A stretch of 64,000 nt of DNA from Rhinopithecus roxellana. Taxonomy: Eukaryota > Chordata > Mammalia > Primates > Cercopithecidae. Position 1 is the stretch's first letter. Every line of letters starts with the position of its first letter. Shown in pieces: positions 1-11,191 of the stretch. The notes beneath the pieces were generated by a model. The model saw only the letters and a program-made list of their open reading frames with translations. It was not told the origin of the DNA and ran no database searches. Position numbers and translations under genes: made by a program. The stretch covers positions 61,452,564 to 61,516,563 of the forward strand of contig NC_044566.1 in the NCBI RefSeq assembly GCF_007565055.1, written 5' to 3'.

Positions 1-111
1 ACAGCGAATACACCATGCCTATCTTCCTTACAAGAGATCACTTTCTTTCCATCTGAATTCCGGTCGACACAAAATAGCTCTGTTTGTGATATGCAATTTT
101 AAATTCACAGA
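1..111 (-). other. Weak candidate for the exon after exon i, running off the left edge
   Basis: On the minus strand one frame reads SQTELFCVDRNSDGKKVISC and stays open to the window edge. The QTxLFxVDxxS spacing resembles the DQTCLFTVDP-type segment that follows the NTxKVWD blade in paralogues. There is no splice acceptor at the expected place, though; the only upstream AG (in aaacag) would give the wrong phase. Either this is a decayed exon or the likeness is chance. Confidence 0.18.
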
Positions 112-849
112 AAATAACAAGTGAAAAAGGAAATCTGAATCTGTCACTTTACTCTCCTTCAGAGAATGCCAGAAACCAGCAGACTTCCGAAATGTTTTGT
201 GTGTCCCTGTGATTTACAGGAGTTAAATATTTGGGCTGAAAAAGCAATTCAAAGAATGAAGACTCTCAGATCAGGCATGCTAGAAATCTAGCTGTTTGGC
301 TTCTAGTTGATTAGTTTTTATTTGATAGGAATAATATATTCTGAAATAATGTACAGGCCACATTTCCAAGATAGGATTTCAATATATTTTAAATACACAT
401 TGGGAAGTGATTCAATATGCCTGAATCATCACAGGCAAGATGCTAATCTTGTAATCATGAGTTTAGATTGGGAGAAAATGGAGTGGCACTAGGAAAAGAA
501 AATAGGATATAAGACATGTCCCCACATACAGAATTATGATTATCTGAGGGCGGCAAATTTCTGGGGAATAAAAGAAAAGCTCATTAAAACTATGAAGTCT
601 CCAACTTTGTGGCTTTGGATGATGCTTTTGGATGAATTTTATCTTTAAAATAAATAAAAAACCAAAGTTCACAAATCTTACCATTTTAATGAAGTTTGCC
701 CAGAGGACTGAATTGAATTTGGATCCTTGCTGTATCACCAACTTAATTTTATATCCTCATCATCACCAAGGGATGGACTCTAAGCTCACTATACAGGAGC
801 CCTACTGGACCCACACACACAAAAATCCCAGCACATCCCAGGGCCCCAG
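112..849. other. Unique AT-rich sequence, no feature seen
   Basis: No repeat family, splice-flanked ORF or structured element was recognised. Short open frames here look random. Confidence 0.5.
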
Positions 850-1160
850 TATGCAGTGTCTGAATGTTTTTTTCTTCTTTGCTCACTCTCACTCCCTTTG
901 AGATTTCATTCATTCCATGGCTTAAAATTCCATCTAAATGCTAATGATTCCCAAATTCATGTCTCTGGCCCTGGCACCTCCCCTAAACTCAGGACAACTC
1001 TATCCAACACATCCACATGGAGCTCCTGGTTTTATGCGCCTCTCACTCACCGTATTGCTTGTTTTAGTTTTTAGCTCACACCCCAAACCTTGGTGTCATC
1101 TTTGGCTCCCCTCTTGCCCTACTCCTTTCAAAATGCTTTCAGTGGTTTTCAGTACATCCA
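850..1160 (+). mobile_element. L2 LINE fragment (RT 3' part), plus
   Basis: It contains diverged L2 reverse-transcriptase sequence, including the stretch read as AxDSQIHVSGPGTSPKLRT, the counterpart of the L2 YADDSQIYISSPDLSPELQT block, followed by the L2 hydrophilic tail. Confidence 0.7.
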
Positions 1161-1960
1161 CATAATTATTCAGCCATCACCACCACCTAATTTTCAGAGC
1201 ATTGTCATTATTCCTAAAAGAAACCCCATACCAATAGCAGCCACTCCTTACTCCTACCTCACCCCAGCCCTGGCAACTTCATAACTCCTTTCTGTCTCTA
1301 TGGGTTGGCCTATGCTGGACATTTCATATAAATGGAACAAAATACTATGTGGCTTTTTGTGACTGGCTTTCACTTAACATAATGTTTTCAAGGTTAATCT
1401 GTGTTGTAACGTATCAGTACTTTATTTCTTTTTGTTGCTGAATACTATTCCATTCTACATTTACACCACATTTGGTTTACCCAATCACCAGTTGATGGAC
1501 ATCTGGGTTGTTTCTACTTTTTGGCTATCATAAATAATGTTGCCATGAATATTCATATGCAGATTTCTGTGTAAACATACAGTTTCAATTCTCGAGTATA
1601 TTCCTGGGAGTGAAATTGCTGGATCTATGGCAACTCAATGTTTAACATTTGAGAACTGCCAAAATGTTTTCCAAAGTAGCTGTACCATTTTAATTTCCTA
1701 CCAGCAATGTGGAAGAGTTCCAATTTCTCCACATCCTTGTCAACATTTGCCTATCTTTTGATTTTAGCCATCCTAGTAGGTGTAAAAAGAAATCTCATTG
1801 TGGTTTTGCTTTGTATTTCCCTGTGACTAATGATGCTGAGCATCTTGTCATGTACTTATTGGTCATCTTTGAAGAAACATCTATTCAGATCATTTACCCA
1901 TTTTAAAACTGGGCTATTTGTATTTTTATTGTTGAGCTTAAGAGTTCTTCATACTCTGCA
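1160..1960 (-). mobile_element. Old L1 (L1M-type) 3' end, minus
   Basis: The reverse complement of the L1 ORF2 end and 3' UTR is recognisable: the block around ggacatttcatataaatgga, the cagttgatggacatctgggt block and the catcttgtcatgtacttatt block. Confidence 0.85.
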
Positions 1961-2175
1961 TGGACAACAAAAGCTAAAATAGGCAAACGGGACTCTATGA
2001 AACTAAAACGCTTCTGTACAACAAAGGAAACAATCAACAGAGTGAAGAGACAACTCGTAGGATGGGAGAAAATATTTGCAAACTACTCATCTTACAATGG
2101 ATTAATTTCCAGATTATACAAGGAACTCAAAAAACTCAATAGCCAAAATAAATAAAATAAAATAAAATAAAATGG
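1958..2175 (+). mobile_element. L1 ORF2 fragment, plus, ending in an AAAAT-type repeat
   Basis: The sense ORF2 segment gggactctatgaaactaaaa ... aggaaacaatcaacagagtg ... gggagaaaatatttgcaaac abuts the antisense L1 at about 1960 and ends in (AAAAT)n near 2147-2174. The opposite orientations suggest two insertions or an inversion. Confidence 0.8.
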
Positions 2176-2194
2176 ATTTTAAAATGGTGGTAAG

Positions 2195-3445
2195 AACAGG
2201 TATTCATGTCTGCTTCCTGCTTCCTGATCTTAAGGGGAAGGAGTTTTCACCAGTAAGTGTAATGTCAGCTGTGAGTTTCATGTAGATACCTTTTATTGGG
2301 TTGACATATATTCCTTGTATTCCTAGATCGTTGAATAGTTTTATTATGAAAGGGTATTGGATTTTGTCAAATGCCTTTTCTGCACCTATTGAAATAATTA
2401 TATGGTCGATTATCTTTTATTCTGTTAATATGGTATACTACATTGATTTTCATATGTTGAATCACGCTTGCATTCCTGGGACAAAATCTATTTGGTCATA
2501 TTGTATAATTCTTTTTGTATGATTCAGTTTGCTAGTATTTTGTTGATAATTTTTGAATCCATATTTGTAAGAGACATTGGTTTATAGTTTTCCTGTGATG
2601 TCTTTAAGCTTGGCATCAGGATCCTGGGCTCATAGAATGAGTTAGGAAATGTTCCCTCCTCTTCTTTGTTTTTTTAAAGAGTTTGTGAAGGATTGTGTTA
2701 ATTCTTCTTTCAATGTTTGAGAGAATTCACCTGTGATTGCCATAGACGTCTAGACTTTTCTTTGTTTGAAGCTTTTTTTTTCAACTAATAATTCAATCTC
2801 TTGATTTTCTTTTTCTTCTTGAGCCAATTTTAGTAGTTTGTGTTTTTAGAAATGTGTACATTTCATCTAGATTATCTAATTTGTTGGCGTATAATTGTTC
2901 ATAGTATTTCCTTATAATCCTTTTCAGTTCTTTGAGATTGGTGGTGATGCTCCCTCTTTCATTCTCGATTTTAGTAATTTGAGTTTTTTTTCTTTTTTCC
3001 CCTTGGTCAATCTAGGTGAAGTTTTGTCAATTTGGGTGATTTTTCAAAGGAATAAAAAGTCTTGGTTCTGTTGATTCTCTCTATTGATTTTCTATTCTCT
3101 ATTTCATTTATTGCCACTCTAATCTTACTTCCTTTGGCTCTCTTTGGATTTAATTTGCTCCTCTTTTTAAGTATCTTAATGTGGAAAGTGAGATTATTGA
3201 TTTAAGATCTTTTTTGTTAACAGGTGTTTATGCCTCTAAGCACTGCCTTCGATGCATCCTGTATGTTTCAGTGTGTCATGCTTTTGCATTTTTGCTCTTA
3301 TTTTTAGAAACTTATCTAGTGTATCACCAAATCCTCTTGTCTCTGCTTTTAGTTGCCTGTCTTCAATATCTTTTATGAAACCCTTTGGAATAGGTATGTT
3401 TGGAAATTCCAATAATTTTGAACTTTTAAAGGTCATATAGCACAC
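2195..3445 (-). mobile_element. L1 ORF2 (reverse-transcriptase region), minus, decayed
   Basis: A long antisense ORF2 stretch with typical blocks (ttgaatagttttattatgaa, tttgtcaaatgccttttctg, ttggcatcaggatcctgggc). Many stops are present and no intact frame remains. Confidence 0.85.
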
Positions 3446-3889
3446 TAATGCCCCCAGTGGACTTGGTGGCAGCACCACATAATCAGACACATTTATATTT
3501 CTGTAGCAAAACCTACAAATATTAACTTCAAGTGAGATAAAGACTGTTAAACGGCCTCAAATCAGTTCAGGTTGTTTCATTGCCAAGTGAATGTGGCTCA
3601 ACCTTATTAAAAGAAATTCAGTTGTCGGGACTTTCTGAAGTTTGGAATTGTGAATAAGGGATTGTTAATCTGTGTATCCAGAACCAAATCACTCTCCAGC
3701 TCTCCTGAGGCCACCTTGTGCAAGCCAGTGTCACCTCTCACTCAGGCTGTTGCAGAAACCTCCAGACTAATCTGTTGTTTCAGCCCTGGCCACCCTATAA
3801 TCTATTAGCAACACAATAGGATGAGAGTCTGTGAAAATGAAAATCATATCATGTCACAAGAAACGAGAAACAAAACCAAACAACAACAA
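3446..3889. other. Unique intergenic/intronic sequence, nothing seen
   Basis: No repeat family or exon was recognised. Confidence 0.4.
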
Positions 3890-4390
3890 ACTGAAGCCCT
3901 TAGCCAGGCCTCTACGGCCCTCTGCAATACACCTCTTGTATAATAACATCATGTTTCCATTCGGTCTCATCTCCTCTCGACTCTCACCTCAGGGCCTTTG
4001 CACTCGCCGGTTCCTGTGCCTGCAACACTCTTTGCAGATAAATACATGGCTAGCCCCTTCATTTCTTTCAGACGTTTTTGTATATGTCACCTTACTGTGG
4101 TCATTCCTGACCAGCCTATTAGAAATAGGAAACAAATTTCCTTGCTGCTTCTCTCCCCCACTGTCTGCCTTACTGCCATAGCACCTGTTACCATCTAACA
4201 TACTATTTCCTTGATTTATTTTACTTATTTTCTGCCATCCCTTCTCCATCCCTCCTCCCCACAAGACTGTAACCTCCATGAGAGCAGGATATTTGGACTA
4301 TTTTTGTGTGTGCTGTATCTCCCATTCCTGGAACATGTTTGGCACATGGTAGACATTCAGTAGATGTGTTGAATGAATGAATAAATGAAT
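3890..4390 (+). mobile_element. L2 LINE 3' end, plus
   Basis: Shows L2 3' features: a cctcagggcctttgcactcg-like block and the terminal gagagcagg...tggcacatggtagacattcagtagatgtgttgaatgaatga pattern (positions 4275-4390). Confidence 0.8.
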
Positions 4391-4430
4391 CAGGCCTGTT
4401 CCTTGTGATTGCAGACTAGGCAAATCTATT

Positions 4431-4831
4431 GCATTAGTTTCCTAGGCTGCCATAACCATCTGGGTGGCTTACACAACAGAAATCTATTTTTTGCACAGTT
4501 CTGGTGGTTGCAAATCCAAGATCAAGGTGTCAGCAGGGTTGGTTTCTTCTGAGGCCCTTCTCCTTGGCTTGCAGACGGCAACAACGTTCTTGTCTTGCAA
4601 GTCTTCTCGCTCTCTTCACATGGTCGCTCCTCAGTCTGTGTATGTCCAAATCGTCTTTTCTTATAAGGATACCAGCCACAGTGCGTGAGGGGCCCACTCT
4701 ACTCCAGTATGACCTTTGTTTAACTAAATATATCAGCAATGACCTTATTTCCAAATAAGGTTTAGGTGCTAGGAGTTAGGACTTCAACATATGTGTTTTG
4801 GGGAGGGAAGACATAATTGAGTCTCTAACAT
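4431..4831 (-). mobile_element. MLT1 (MaLR) solo LTR, minus
   Basis: Reverse complement of an MLT1 LTR, running from ttagtttcctaggctgccat through the gtgtcagcagggttggtttc block to the ggacttcaacatatgtgttt block. No internal region is attached. Confidence 0.85.
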
Positions 4832-5639
4832 CTATGAATCATTTATGATGTGAGTGGTCAGTGAGCTGGCTTCTGTATCTGTACAAAGCAGTGATATTAA
4901 TCTTCCTAAGTATTCCGCGCTCCGTTGATTCACTCCAAACTCCCTCCCTCCAGCCCCATGACAGTCCGAAATAGAAGGTGGAAAAGTTAGGAAAACTTGT
5001 CATTTTCATTAGAAAAGCATGTGAAATGATAGCTGAAGCAGATCAACGAGACTTCTTTTTGTATAAAAAATAGCGCGCTATGGCAGTCACAGGGTTGCCA
5101 AATTTTAGAGGTGGACAGGATCTTAGGTGTGAAGAGAGGTGGAAAGGCAAGTGAAATCAAGACGGTAACATTACTTCCTCCAGAAGGCTCAGAAATTCTA
5201 GGCCTTACAAGTGACATTTCAGAAAGGGCCCAGTTGCCATGTGTGTTTTTCAAAATAAGGTGATAAGCAATGGTGGCAAGGGCCACTGCCTCCCTGAGGC
5301 CCCATCCCATCCCCAGCAACACTTCTCCCTCCTCCAACACACACTATTGGGACTATTTGGGACAGGGATTACTTGCACAGTATGCATACAGGGCCCTAAA
5401 TCCTGCAGAGTCCACTCACCCCGACACAAAGCACCTGGTATGGAAAGTTCACTGAGAGTTCAATTGCCTACATATCCTCTCTTTGCAAAGCAATCTCACA
5501 CAGGTAAATACCATTTGAGTGTCTGCTGAGGCAGAGGGTCCTCAAACTGTCAAAGAGGGAAAAAGGAAAATATGAAAAGGAGACCTTCCCTATCTGAACC
5601 TGTCTTGGAGGATGCACCAAAATACGGAAGAGGGAATAC
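4832..5639. other. Intergenic/intronic sequence 3' of exon i, nothing firm
   Basis: No clear repeat and no supported exon. The exon expected after exon i was looked for here without success. Confidence 0.4.
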
Positions 5640-5745
5640 CTTAATCGTGTTGTTGGTGGACGTGGAAAATATTTTGTTATCCTTACCAGATACGTGGATG
5701 TGGATCACTGGAGCTGTGCAGCTTCTCAGCATACCTGTTGGTTTT
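5640..5745 (-). CDS. Exon i of the WD-repeat (pseudo)gene, 106 nt, next WD blade
   Basis: The acceptor is ctgttctttttccattccag and the donor AAG followed by gtattc. One base completes Gly from exon h, then KPTGMLRSCTAPVIHIHVSG and KDNKIFSTSTNNTIK. In paralogues the same stretch reads roughly LPGKPTG-L-GH-APV, then a short sheet, then STDNTxKVW. Here the usual Gly-His of the blade (GHxAPV) is replaced by SCTAPV, so a key WD dyad residue is missing. The join with exon h is in phase. The exon that should follow (starting with V/I-W-D) was not found with confidence in the remaining 5.6 kb. Confidence 0.88.
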
Positions 5746-6329
5746 CTGGAATGGAAAAAGAACAGATGAACGCGAGGCAGCTCTATCTGCTATTTCTAAA
5801 TAAAAATGCAAGACTAAACTTGGCCTGGATCTGGCAGTTCTGTTCAGCCTGGAGGAGGGTTACGTCTCCCTCTGAAATTACACAAGTATATCTTGTGTGA
5901 TAGAAGGACTGAAGCAAATAATACCCAGCTATAGCAACAGAACTCAGGGTGAGATGGAGCCTTGGGCTTTGTTTCTCCAACTGTTGACAATAATCACTAT
6001 AAAAGGAATCCACGAGGAAGAGCCCAGGGTGAGGTTGGAACGGATTCCGTGGTCGTTTGTTGCCACTTTATGCAGGCCGGAGTGAACAGTATGAAAATCT
6101 GGGGGGGATGGCTTTTTAATGTAAGTTTGTTTTAAGGATCTCTGAGGGATTACAGTGCTCTTGCAGGGTCTAAGGGCTGGGAGGGTTAGAGGTAGGGAGA
6201 AGATAAGCAGGGCCGAGGTGATATTTTTAAGAATAACCAAGTCATTGAAAAGTCAGCAAATTGTTCTCAATTACCAGACAAATGGGAGTCTTAGTAGAAG
6301 TGGGCAGAAAATAACTTCTTTCTTATTCT

Positions 6330-6480
6330 GCATCTGACATTGTGCTGAGTGTTTTGTGTGGCTTACCTCATTTTCAGTCTTTATTACTGCTCCGGAAGGT
6401 GGATCCTCTTATCACCATTACAGGTGAGGAAATGGGGGCTGTAGAACTTGGTCAGGTTGGAAGGCAGCAACACAGACCCA
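6330..6480 (-). mobile_element. MIR SINE, minus
   Basis: The MIR-like order attgtgctgagtgttttgtg ... ccattacaggtgaggaaatg is visible on the plus strand. Confidence 0.6.
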
Positions 6481-6699
6481 CCCTGCTAACCTGTGACACA
6501 GCACCGTCCCAGCACCTCCTGCCACTGCTGAGCACAGGGTCCCCTTGTGGACCCCCAACCAATGCCAGGGAGGGAGGCTCTGCTGGGAACTTTGGCATGT
6601 CCTCCATGCCTTGTCCTCATCCCTGGTTCCCACTATCAACGCAGGAGAGATCAGCTCCCCATTTCCCACTCTCCTCCCATCTTCACTGCTCAGCAGAAA

Positions 6700-6862
6700 T
6701 GACAAGCCTGCGTTTAAACCCTAATTCTGCCATTACTTCTAAGAACTTACTTTACTTCTCTGCGCTTCAGTTTCTTCATTTCTAAGTAGGGTTGATGGGA
6801 GGATTAGAGATAACGTACTGGGTTGTAGAACCCAGTAAAATGCTAGTTAATTGTCATTATCA
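6700..6862 (+). mobile_element. MIR SINE, plus
   Basis: MIR core order: aaaccctaattctgccatta, then cttcagtttcttcatttcta, then a gggaggattagagataacgt block. Confidence 0.6.
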
Positions 6863-7257
6863 AGAAACTGTTCTGGGAGCACTTGCTTGGTAGGGGCACA
6901 GGATGAAAGGCAGGGGCTGATTGTAAAGAGAACGATGTTATCCGTTGAGGGTGTGATGTACCGCAGCTTCACTGATTACACTGATTACCCTGCTACCCCA
7001 ATTCCAGGTTTTCCAGAACAATCCATTTTCTTATGTCAGTTTCACCTGCCCTTTTATGTCAATTCTGCTACACCTTAGGGGTGGTAGAGTCTTTCACTGT
7101 GACAGGGCTAAACAACCCCGGTGGAGAACTGAGTGAATACTTAGGGACATCTGAGTGAGGTACACTGAAAAAGGTCCACTGATTGCACATCAAAATTCAT
7201 AAGTGCTCTGTACCACTGATAATGGTCCATTGGAGGAAAACAGTAATCTGATTGTAT

Positions 7258-7560
7258 TTTATTTTTATTTTTTTTTTTACACAGAGTCTCTCTGTCACCT
7301 AGGCTGGAGTGCAGTGGCACGATCTTGGCTCACTACAACCTCTGTCTCCCAGGTTCAAGCAATTCTCATACCTCAGCCTCCCAAGTGGCTGGGATTACAG
7401 GCGCATGCCACCACACTCAGCTAATTTTTGTATTTTTGAGTAGAGACGGGATTTCACTATGTTGGCCAGGCTGGTCTCGAACTCCTGACTTCAAGTGATC
7501 CACCCGCCTCAGCCTCCCAAAGTGCTGGGATTACAGGCGTGAGCCACCGCAGCCCAGCCC
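7258..7560 (-). mobile_element. AluS-type SINE, minus, in the intron between exons h and i
   Basis: A full-length reverse Alu from the T tract to gagccaccgcagcccagccc, with the typical ggctggagtgcagtggcacg and caaagtgctgggattacagg blocks. Confidence 0.93.
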
Positions 7561-7837
7561 TAGCAATCTGATTTTAAAAATCCTCAGCTCTGGTGAATGA
7601 TGGCTCCACACAGTCTCTTTGTCCTTGTAAAGTATTTACATTTTAAATGAGTTGTAATAAACCCCAAGGAATGAATCTTTAAAGGCCACAACAGGAAGTT
7701 TTGCAGGCTGTGCATATGGGGGATTACTTTTGGATGTAAATTCTTAAGTTATTCTAATAGGGATTTAGTGCCCTGGGTCCAGCTTTCGTGCACCTTACTA
7801 CATCAATGGCACTCTTGGTTGGAGAAAAACAGCTTAC

Positions 7838-8081
7838 CCAGGCAGATAAGCATTCCAGACTCTAATTGTTTGATTGTTTCCACCTGTCAGCAGCAAGCTC
7901 TTTCCCTTATGGAATGAAAATGCCCTGACTCCTTTGTAGATACAAAAGATTGTTTGATCACATTCTGCTCGCCTCTGGGGCAAACCAAGGAATGCTTGGC
8001 CTTTTCTTGTCTTAACATCTTTTCTAACATTCCTTATCTCTTTCGTCTTTTGCTTGACATTTGTTGTTCCCATAGTGCCCC
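7838..8081 (-). CDS. Exon h of the WD-repeat (pseudo)gene, 244 nt with a clear WD blade
   Basis: The acceptor is ttttctgtgaatattgttag. It is open through 80 codons and enters and leaves with two bases. The first half is hydrophilic and Lys/Arg-rich (GTTNVKQKTKEIRNVRKDVK), the inter-blade linker of this family. Then come DQTIFCIYKGVRAFSFHKGK and a typical WD repeat, SLLLTGGNNQTIRVWNAYLP, where GG and VW mark the blade. The donor GG followed by gtaagc joins exon i exactly as G-KPTG. A second possible acceptor inside the exon (cccag at about 7975) would give a shorter 137-nt exon in the same frame, but the linker matches paralogues, so the longer form is preferred. No lesion is seen. Confidence 0.88.
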
Positions 8082-8389
8082 CTAACAATATTCACAGAAA
8101 AACAAAATACAGTTGCTTAATATGATCAGTCAATTTCCTGACAGGTTGCTGGTTTTTAAAGGCCTCAGGTTCATTTTCAGCGATGACTAGTGTTTTCTTC
8201 TTCTTTCACCCCCAGGTGTTAAACCATAGATACTCTGAAGGATAAAGGTGATGTGGGTAGGAAACACAAGATGTTTCTCCCTCCTTCTCTAATAAGAGAC
8301 AAGAAAAGTCACCTGGGAAAGAAAAGTGACGTAAAGAAAGTCATTTTATTTGGAGAAAACTTTTTATTAAATTTCTACCCAGCGCCAAG

Positions 8390-8535
8390 GCCTCTCCAAA
8401 AACAATCTTGTTTGAGCCTCCCTCAGCGAGGAAACCATCCTCATCTCCATCTCACAGGTGAGAAAACTTAACCTATAGAGGTTAAGAAGCTTGTCATCAA
8501 GAATTGGTGCAACCAATACTCAAATCCAGACTGAC
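8390..8535 (-). mobile_element. MIR SINE, minus
   Basis: The block catctcacaggtgagaaaac ... gaggttaagaagcttgtcat is typical of MIR in antisense. Confidence 0.65.
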
Positions 8536-8730
8536 TTTTAAATTGGGGCTCATTAAGTTGACCTACGAGTTCCATCAACCAACCAGCAATTTTGTCCTAC
8601 GATTCTTTTGGCAGATATTTTCAGCCAAATGAGTTACTGGCTTATGAATCTACTGAAAACAGAATCAAAATAGTAGCATCAAACAGAAGCAATCAAAGGT
8701 CCTCCTATAGGTTTCAAACATCATTCTCAC

Positions 8731-8848
8731 CAGAAGGTCATGAATGAAATCCTCAGTACACACATTGGGGCCTCTCCCATCTCCCCTCCACACCATCTGG
8801 CTTACTCTGATTGCTGACTTCAGCCTTGTCCAAGGGGACTGAAAGTGC
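8731..8848 (-). other. Candidate cryptic exon, minus, 118 nt
   Basis: A strong acceptor (ttcttctaccttcttcctcc then aag) and a strong donor (CTG followed by gtgaga) bound an open frame ending CTEDFIHDLL. It lies inside the g-h intron of the WD-repeat locus, but its phase does not fit there and it has no WD-like features. It could be an alternative or noncoding exon, or a chance pairing. Confidence 0.22.
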
Positions 8849-9047
8849 CTTGGAGGAAGAAGGTAGAAGAACAATCTTCAGCTTCCCACTCCCTTCATCC
8901 CTAGACAAGAACTCTTTTCTGTCATGTGTGACTTCAGCTATGAATTGAGGGATAATTGGTTTTGTTTGAGTGTTGTGCCTGTTACTACAAGTTACAATCC
9001 AAATATTTTTCAGGAATCATGGAGAAGAATTTTCTATTTAGGAAGGC

Positions 9048-9358
9048 TCAGTCAGCTGTAGTGGCTCACACCTGTAATTCCAGCACTTTGGGAGCCTGGA
9101 TAGCAGGATATAGCTTGAGCCCAGGAGTTCAAAACCAGCCTGGGCAACATCATAGCAAGACCTTGTCCCTACAAAAAATAAAACAAATTAGCTGGGTGTG
9201 GTGGTGCATGCCTGCAACCCCAGCCACTTGGAAGCCTGAGTTAGGAGGATCACTTGAGCCCAGAAATTTGAGGCTGCAGTGAGCTATGATCATGCCACTG
9301 TACTCTAGTCTGGGCAACGGAGCAAGATCCTCTCTCTAAATTTTTTAAAAATAAATAA
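9048..9358 (+). mobile_element. AluJ-type SINE, plus
   Basis: Full-length dimeric Alu with older J-like bases (ttgagcccaggagttcaaaa, tgaggctgcagtgagctatg), ending in an A-rich tail. Confidence 0.9.
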
Positions 9359-9647
9359 ATAGAAAAGTTCAATCCAAGTGAATGTATGCTTAATCTGGAA
9401 GGATCCAGTAGACCCTTGTCAAGTAGAGCTCTAACACAGATCTGCTGATTTTTCAAGAGTAGTGGGAAGTCTCTATTTTTGTGAGAAAGTTCCAGAACTT
9501 TAAATATTACCCAGTTTCAAAACATGTTTTAAACACTATGCTTATCCATGACTGCCTTAGCTCATGCTGCCTCTTGGGACCCCAGGTTTAGGGGCATGTC
9601 ACTATAGTGTAGTTCAGGGATGTGTCCAGGAAGGGAAAGGGTGCTCT

Positions 9648-10122
9648 CTTAGTCTGTTTGTGTTGCTACAAAGGAATAACTGAGGTTGTATAATTTATTA
9701 GTAAAAGGGGCTTATTTGGCTCCTAGTTCTGCAGGTTGTATGTGAAGCATGGCATCAGCATCTGCTCCTGGTGAGGATCTCAAGCAGCCTTCACTCTTGG
9801 CAGAAGGCAAAGTGCTCCTGGTGAGGACCTCAAGCAGCCTTCACTCTTGGCAGAAGGCAAAGGGGAATCAGTGTGTGCAGAGATCACATGGCAAGAGAGG
9901 AAGCAAGAGAGAGGAGGAGGAAGTGCCAGGTTCTTTTGACTAGTCACATCTCACAGGAACTAATTGAATGAGAACTCACTCTTTACTGTGAGGATGGCAT
10001 CACACCACTCATGAGGGCTCCTCCTCCATGACCCAAACACTTTCCATTGGGCTTTACCTCAACATTGGGGATCAAATGTCAACATGAGATTTGGAGGGGA
10101 CAGATGTCCAAACTGAAGCAAG
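9648..10122 (-). mobile_element. MSTB (MaLR) solo LTR, minus, with internal duplication
   Basis: Reverse of an MST LTR: ttagtctgtttgtgttgcta at one end, tgagatttggaggggacaga at the other. It includes a 50-bp tandem duplication (9763-9812 and 9813-9862). Confidence 0.85.
9763..9862. repeat. 50-bp tandem duplication inside the MSTB LTR
   Basis: Two adjacent copies starting tgctcctggtgaggatctca and tgctcctggtgaggacctca differ at one base and both end cagaaggcaaag. Confidence 0.95.
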
Positions 10123-10599
10123 TTATCTCATCTTTCTACTTCTCCTGAGCTCTCTGACTGGCCCAAAGCCCTGACATCAAGAGGGGTTACTCTTTCTTCC
10201 GTGAGTTCTGATAGAGAATGTAAAGCCATTTCCCAATGACTCAGCTGTGTGATTTCCACATGATTTGGGGCTGCGATCTGAATCTTGGACCACCCCGGCC
10301 AGTCTATTGACAGCGACTGGAAGTAACAACGATGCTCTCTGTGGCATCTTTCCACAGTGGTGAATGGCTAGCTGGGTAGGGTGGCTGGCTGGTCACTCTG
10401 GCCCTGTCCTTCCCTTCCTCCTTCAACAAACAGTAGGAAGGTAAACAGCCTTTAACTTGCAGGTCTTCACTTGCCAGGCAGTGGGGAGGGAGGATAAGTG
10501 GTGAGTGTAATTGCTTAAGACAGCAGAGTGAGCCTGAGACTCCTGGTGAGCACTTAAAGTGTCAAAGCAATGCAATAAACCCTCCTCAAACAGCAGTTT

Positions 10600-11191
10600 G
10601 ACACAGTCACCCTTCTTGTTATGAGCAGAGATCTGAAACTTCTAAGCAGGTATGTCACTTTATTTTTATTTTCTTAAAGGAAGGAGAGAGCAGCTAGTTC
10701 ATTTGCATGATTTCTAGCAGTTCTTTTCTGAAACAGCCAGACAGAGATACATGGTTAAATGGTTGTCATGGAAACCAGAGAGCATAGCTCTCCTCCAAGG
10801 TCTAAAGGAAGGATGATGAAAAGTTTAAGTAATCACCATGGAAACCAAGAGCAGATTCAAGGCGAGTCAGATTCCCAGCACACTAACCAGCAGGTAAGTC
10901 TTCAGAAACTGGGGCCCTAGTAGAAGGGTGATGCTGACTGTTCACTGTGGCTTATAGCATCAGGGCCAGCCCAGATGCCACCTCCATGGTCATAGGTCCA
11001 GAGCGCCCCAAGGGGTCGGCCGTGAGATGAGTGTGTTCCCCCAAAGCTTAGACTTTCACTCTTAATGATTCGAGGTGGATCTTGGAGCCTCTCTTACCTG
11101 CCCTTCCTTGTCTCTTACCTCCTTGCATCCACAGTATGATGGGAACCCACGGATCTGTTGTCACAAAACAGAACCCCATTCAGATTTGCAG
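10600..11191 (+). other. Candidate plus-strand noncoding exons (three splice-like ends)
   Basis: Three consensus-like donors face the plus strand: AAGCAG followed by gtatgt (exon end 10649), CAGCAG followed by gtaagt (10893) and TTTGCAG followed by gtgaga (11191). Matching acceptors are ttttattttcttaaag (10678) and ccttgcatccacag (11134). This defines possible exons 10679-10893 and 11135-11191. The second is open in one frame (YDGNPRICCHKTEPHSDLQ), but the first has stops, so a long noncoding transcript antisense to the pseudogene intron is the better guess. Nothing here resembles a known protein. Confidence 0.3.

Noticed and set aside
53..68. Adjacent EcoRI and SalI sites (gaattccggtcgac) looking like a cloning linker
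   Set aside because: Flanking sequence on both sides reads as normal genomic DNA with no vector match I can recognise; two six-base sites side by side can occur by chance.
10128..10355. 76-codon minus frame (CYFQSLSIDWPGWSKIQ...)
   Set aside because: No splice sites around it and no WD features.
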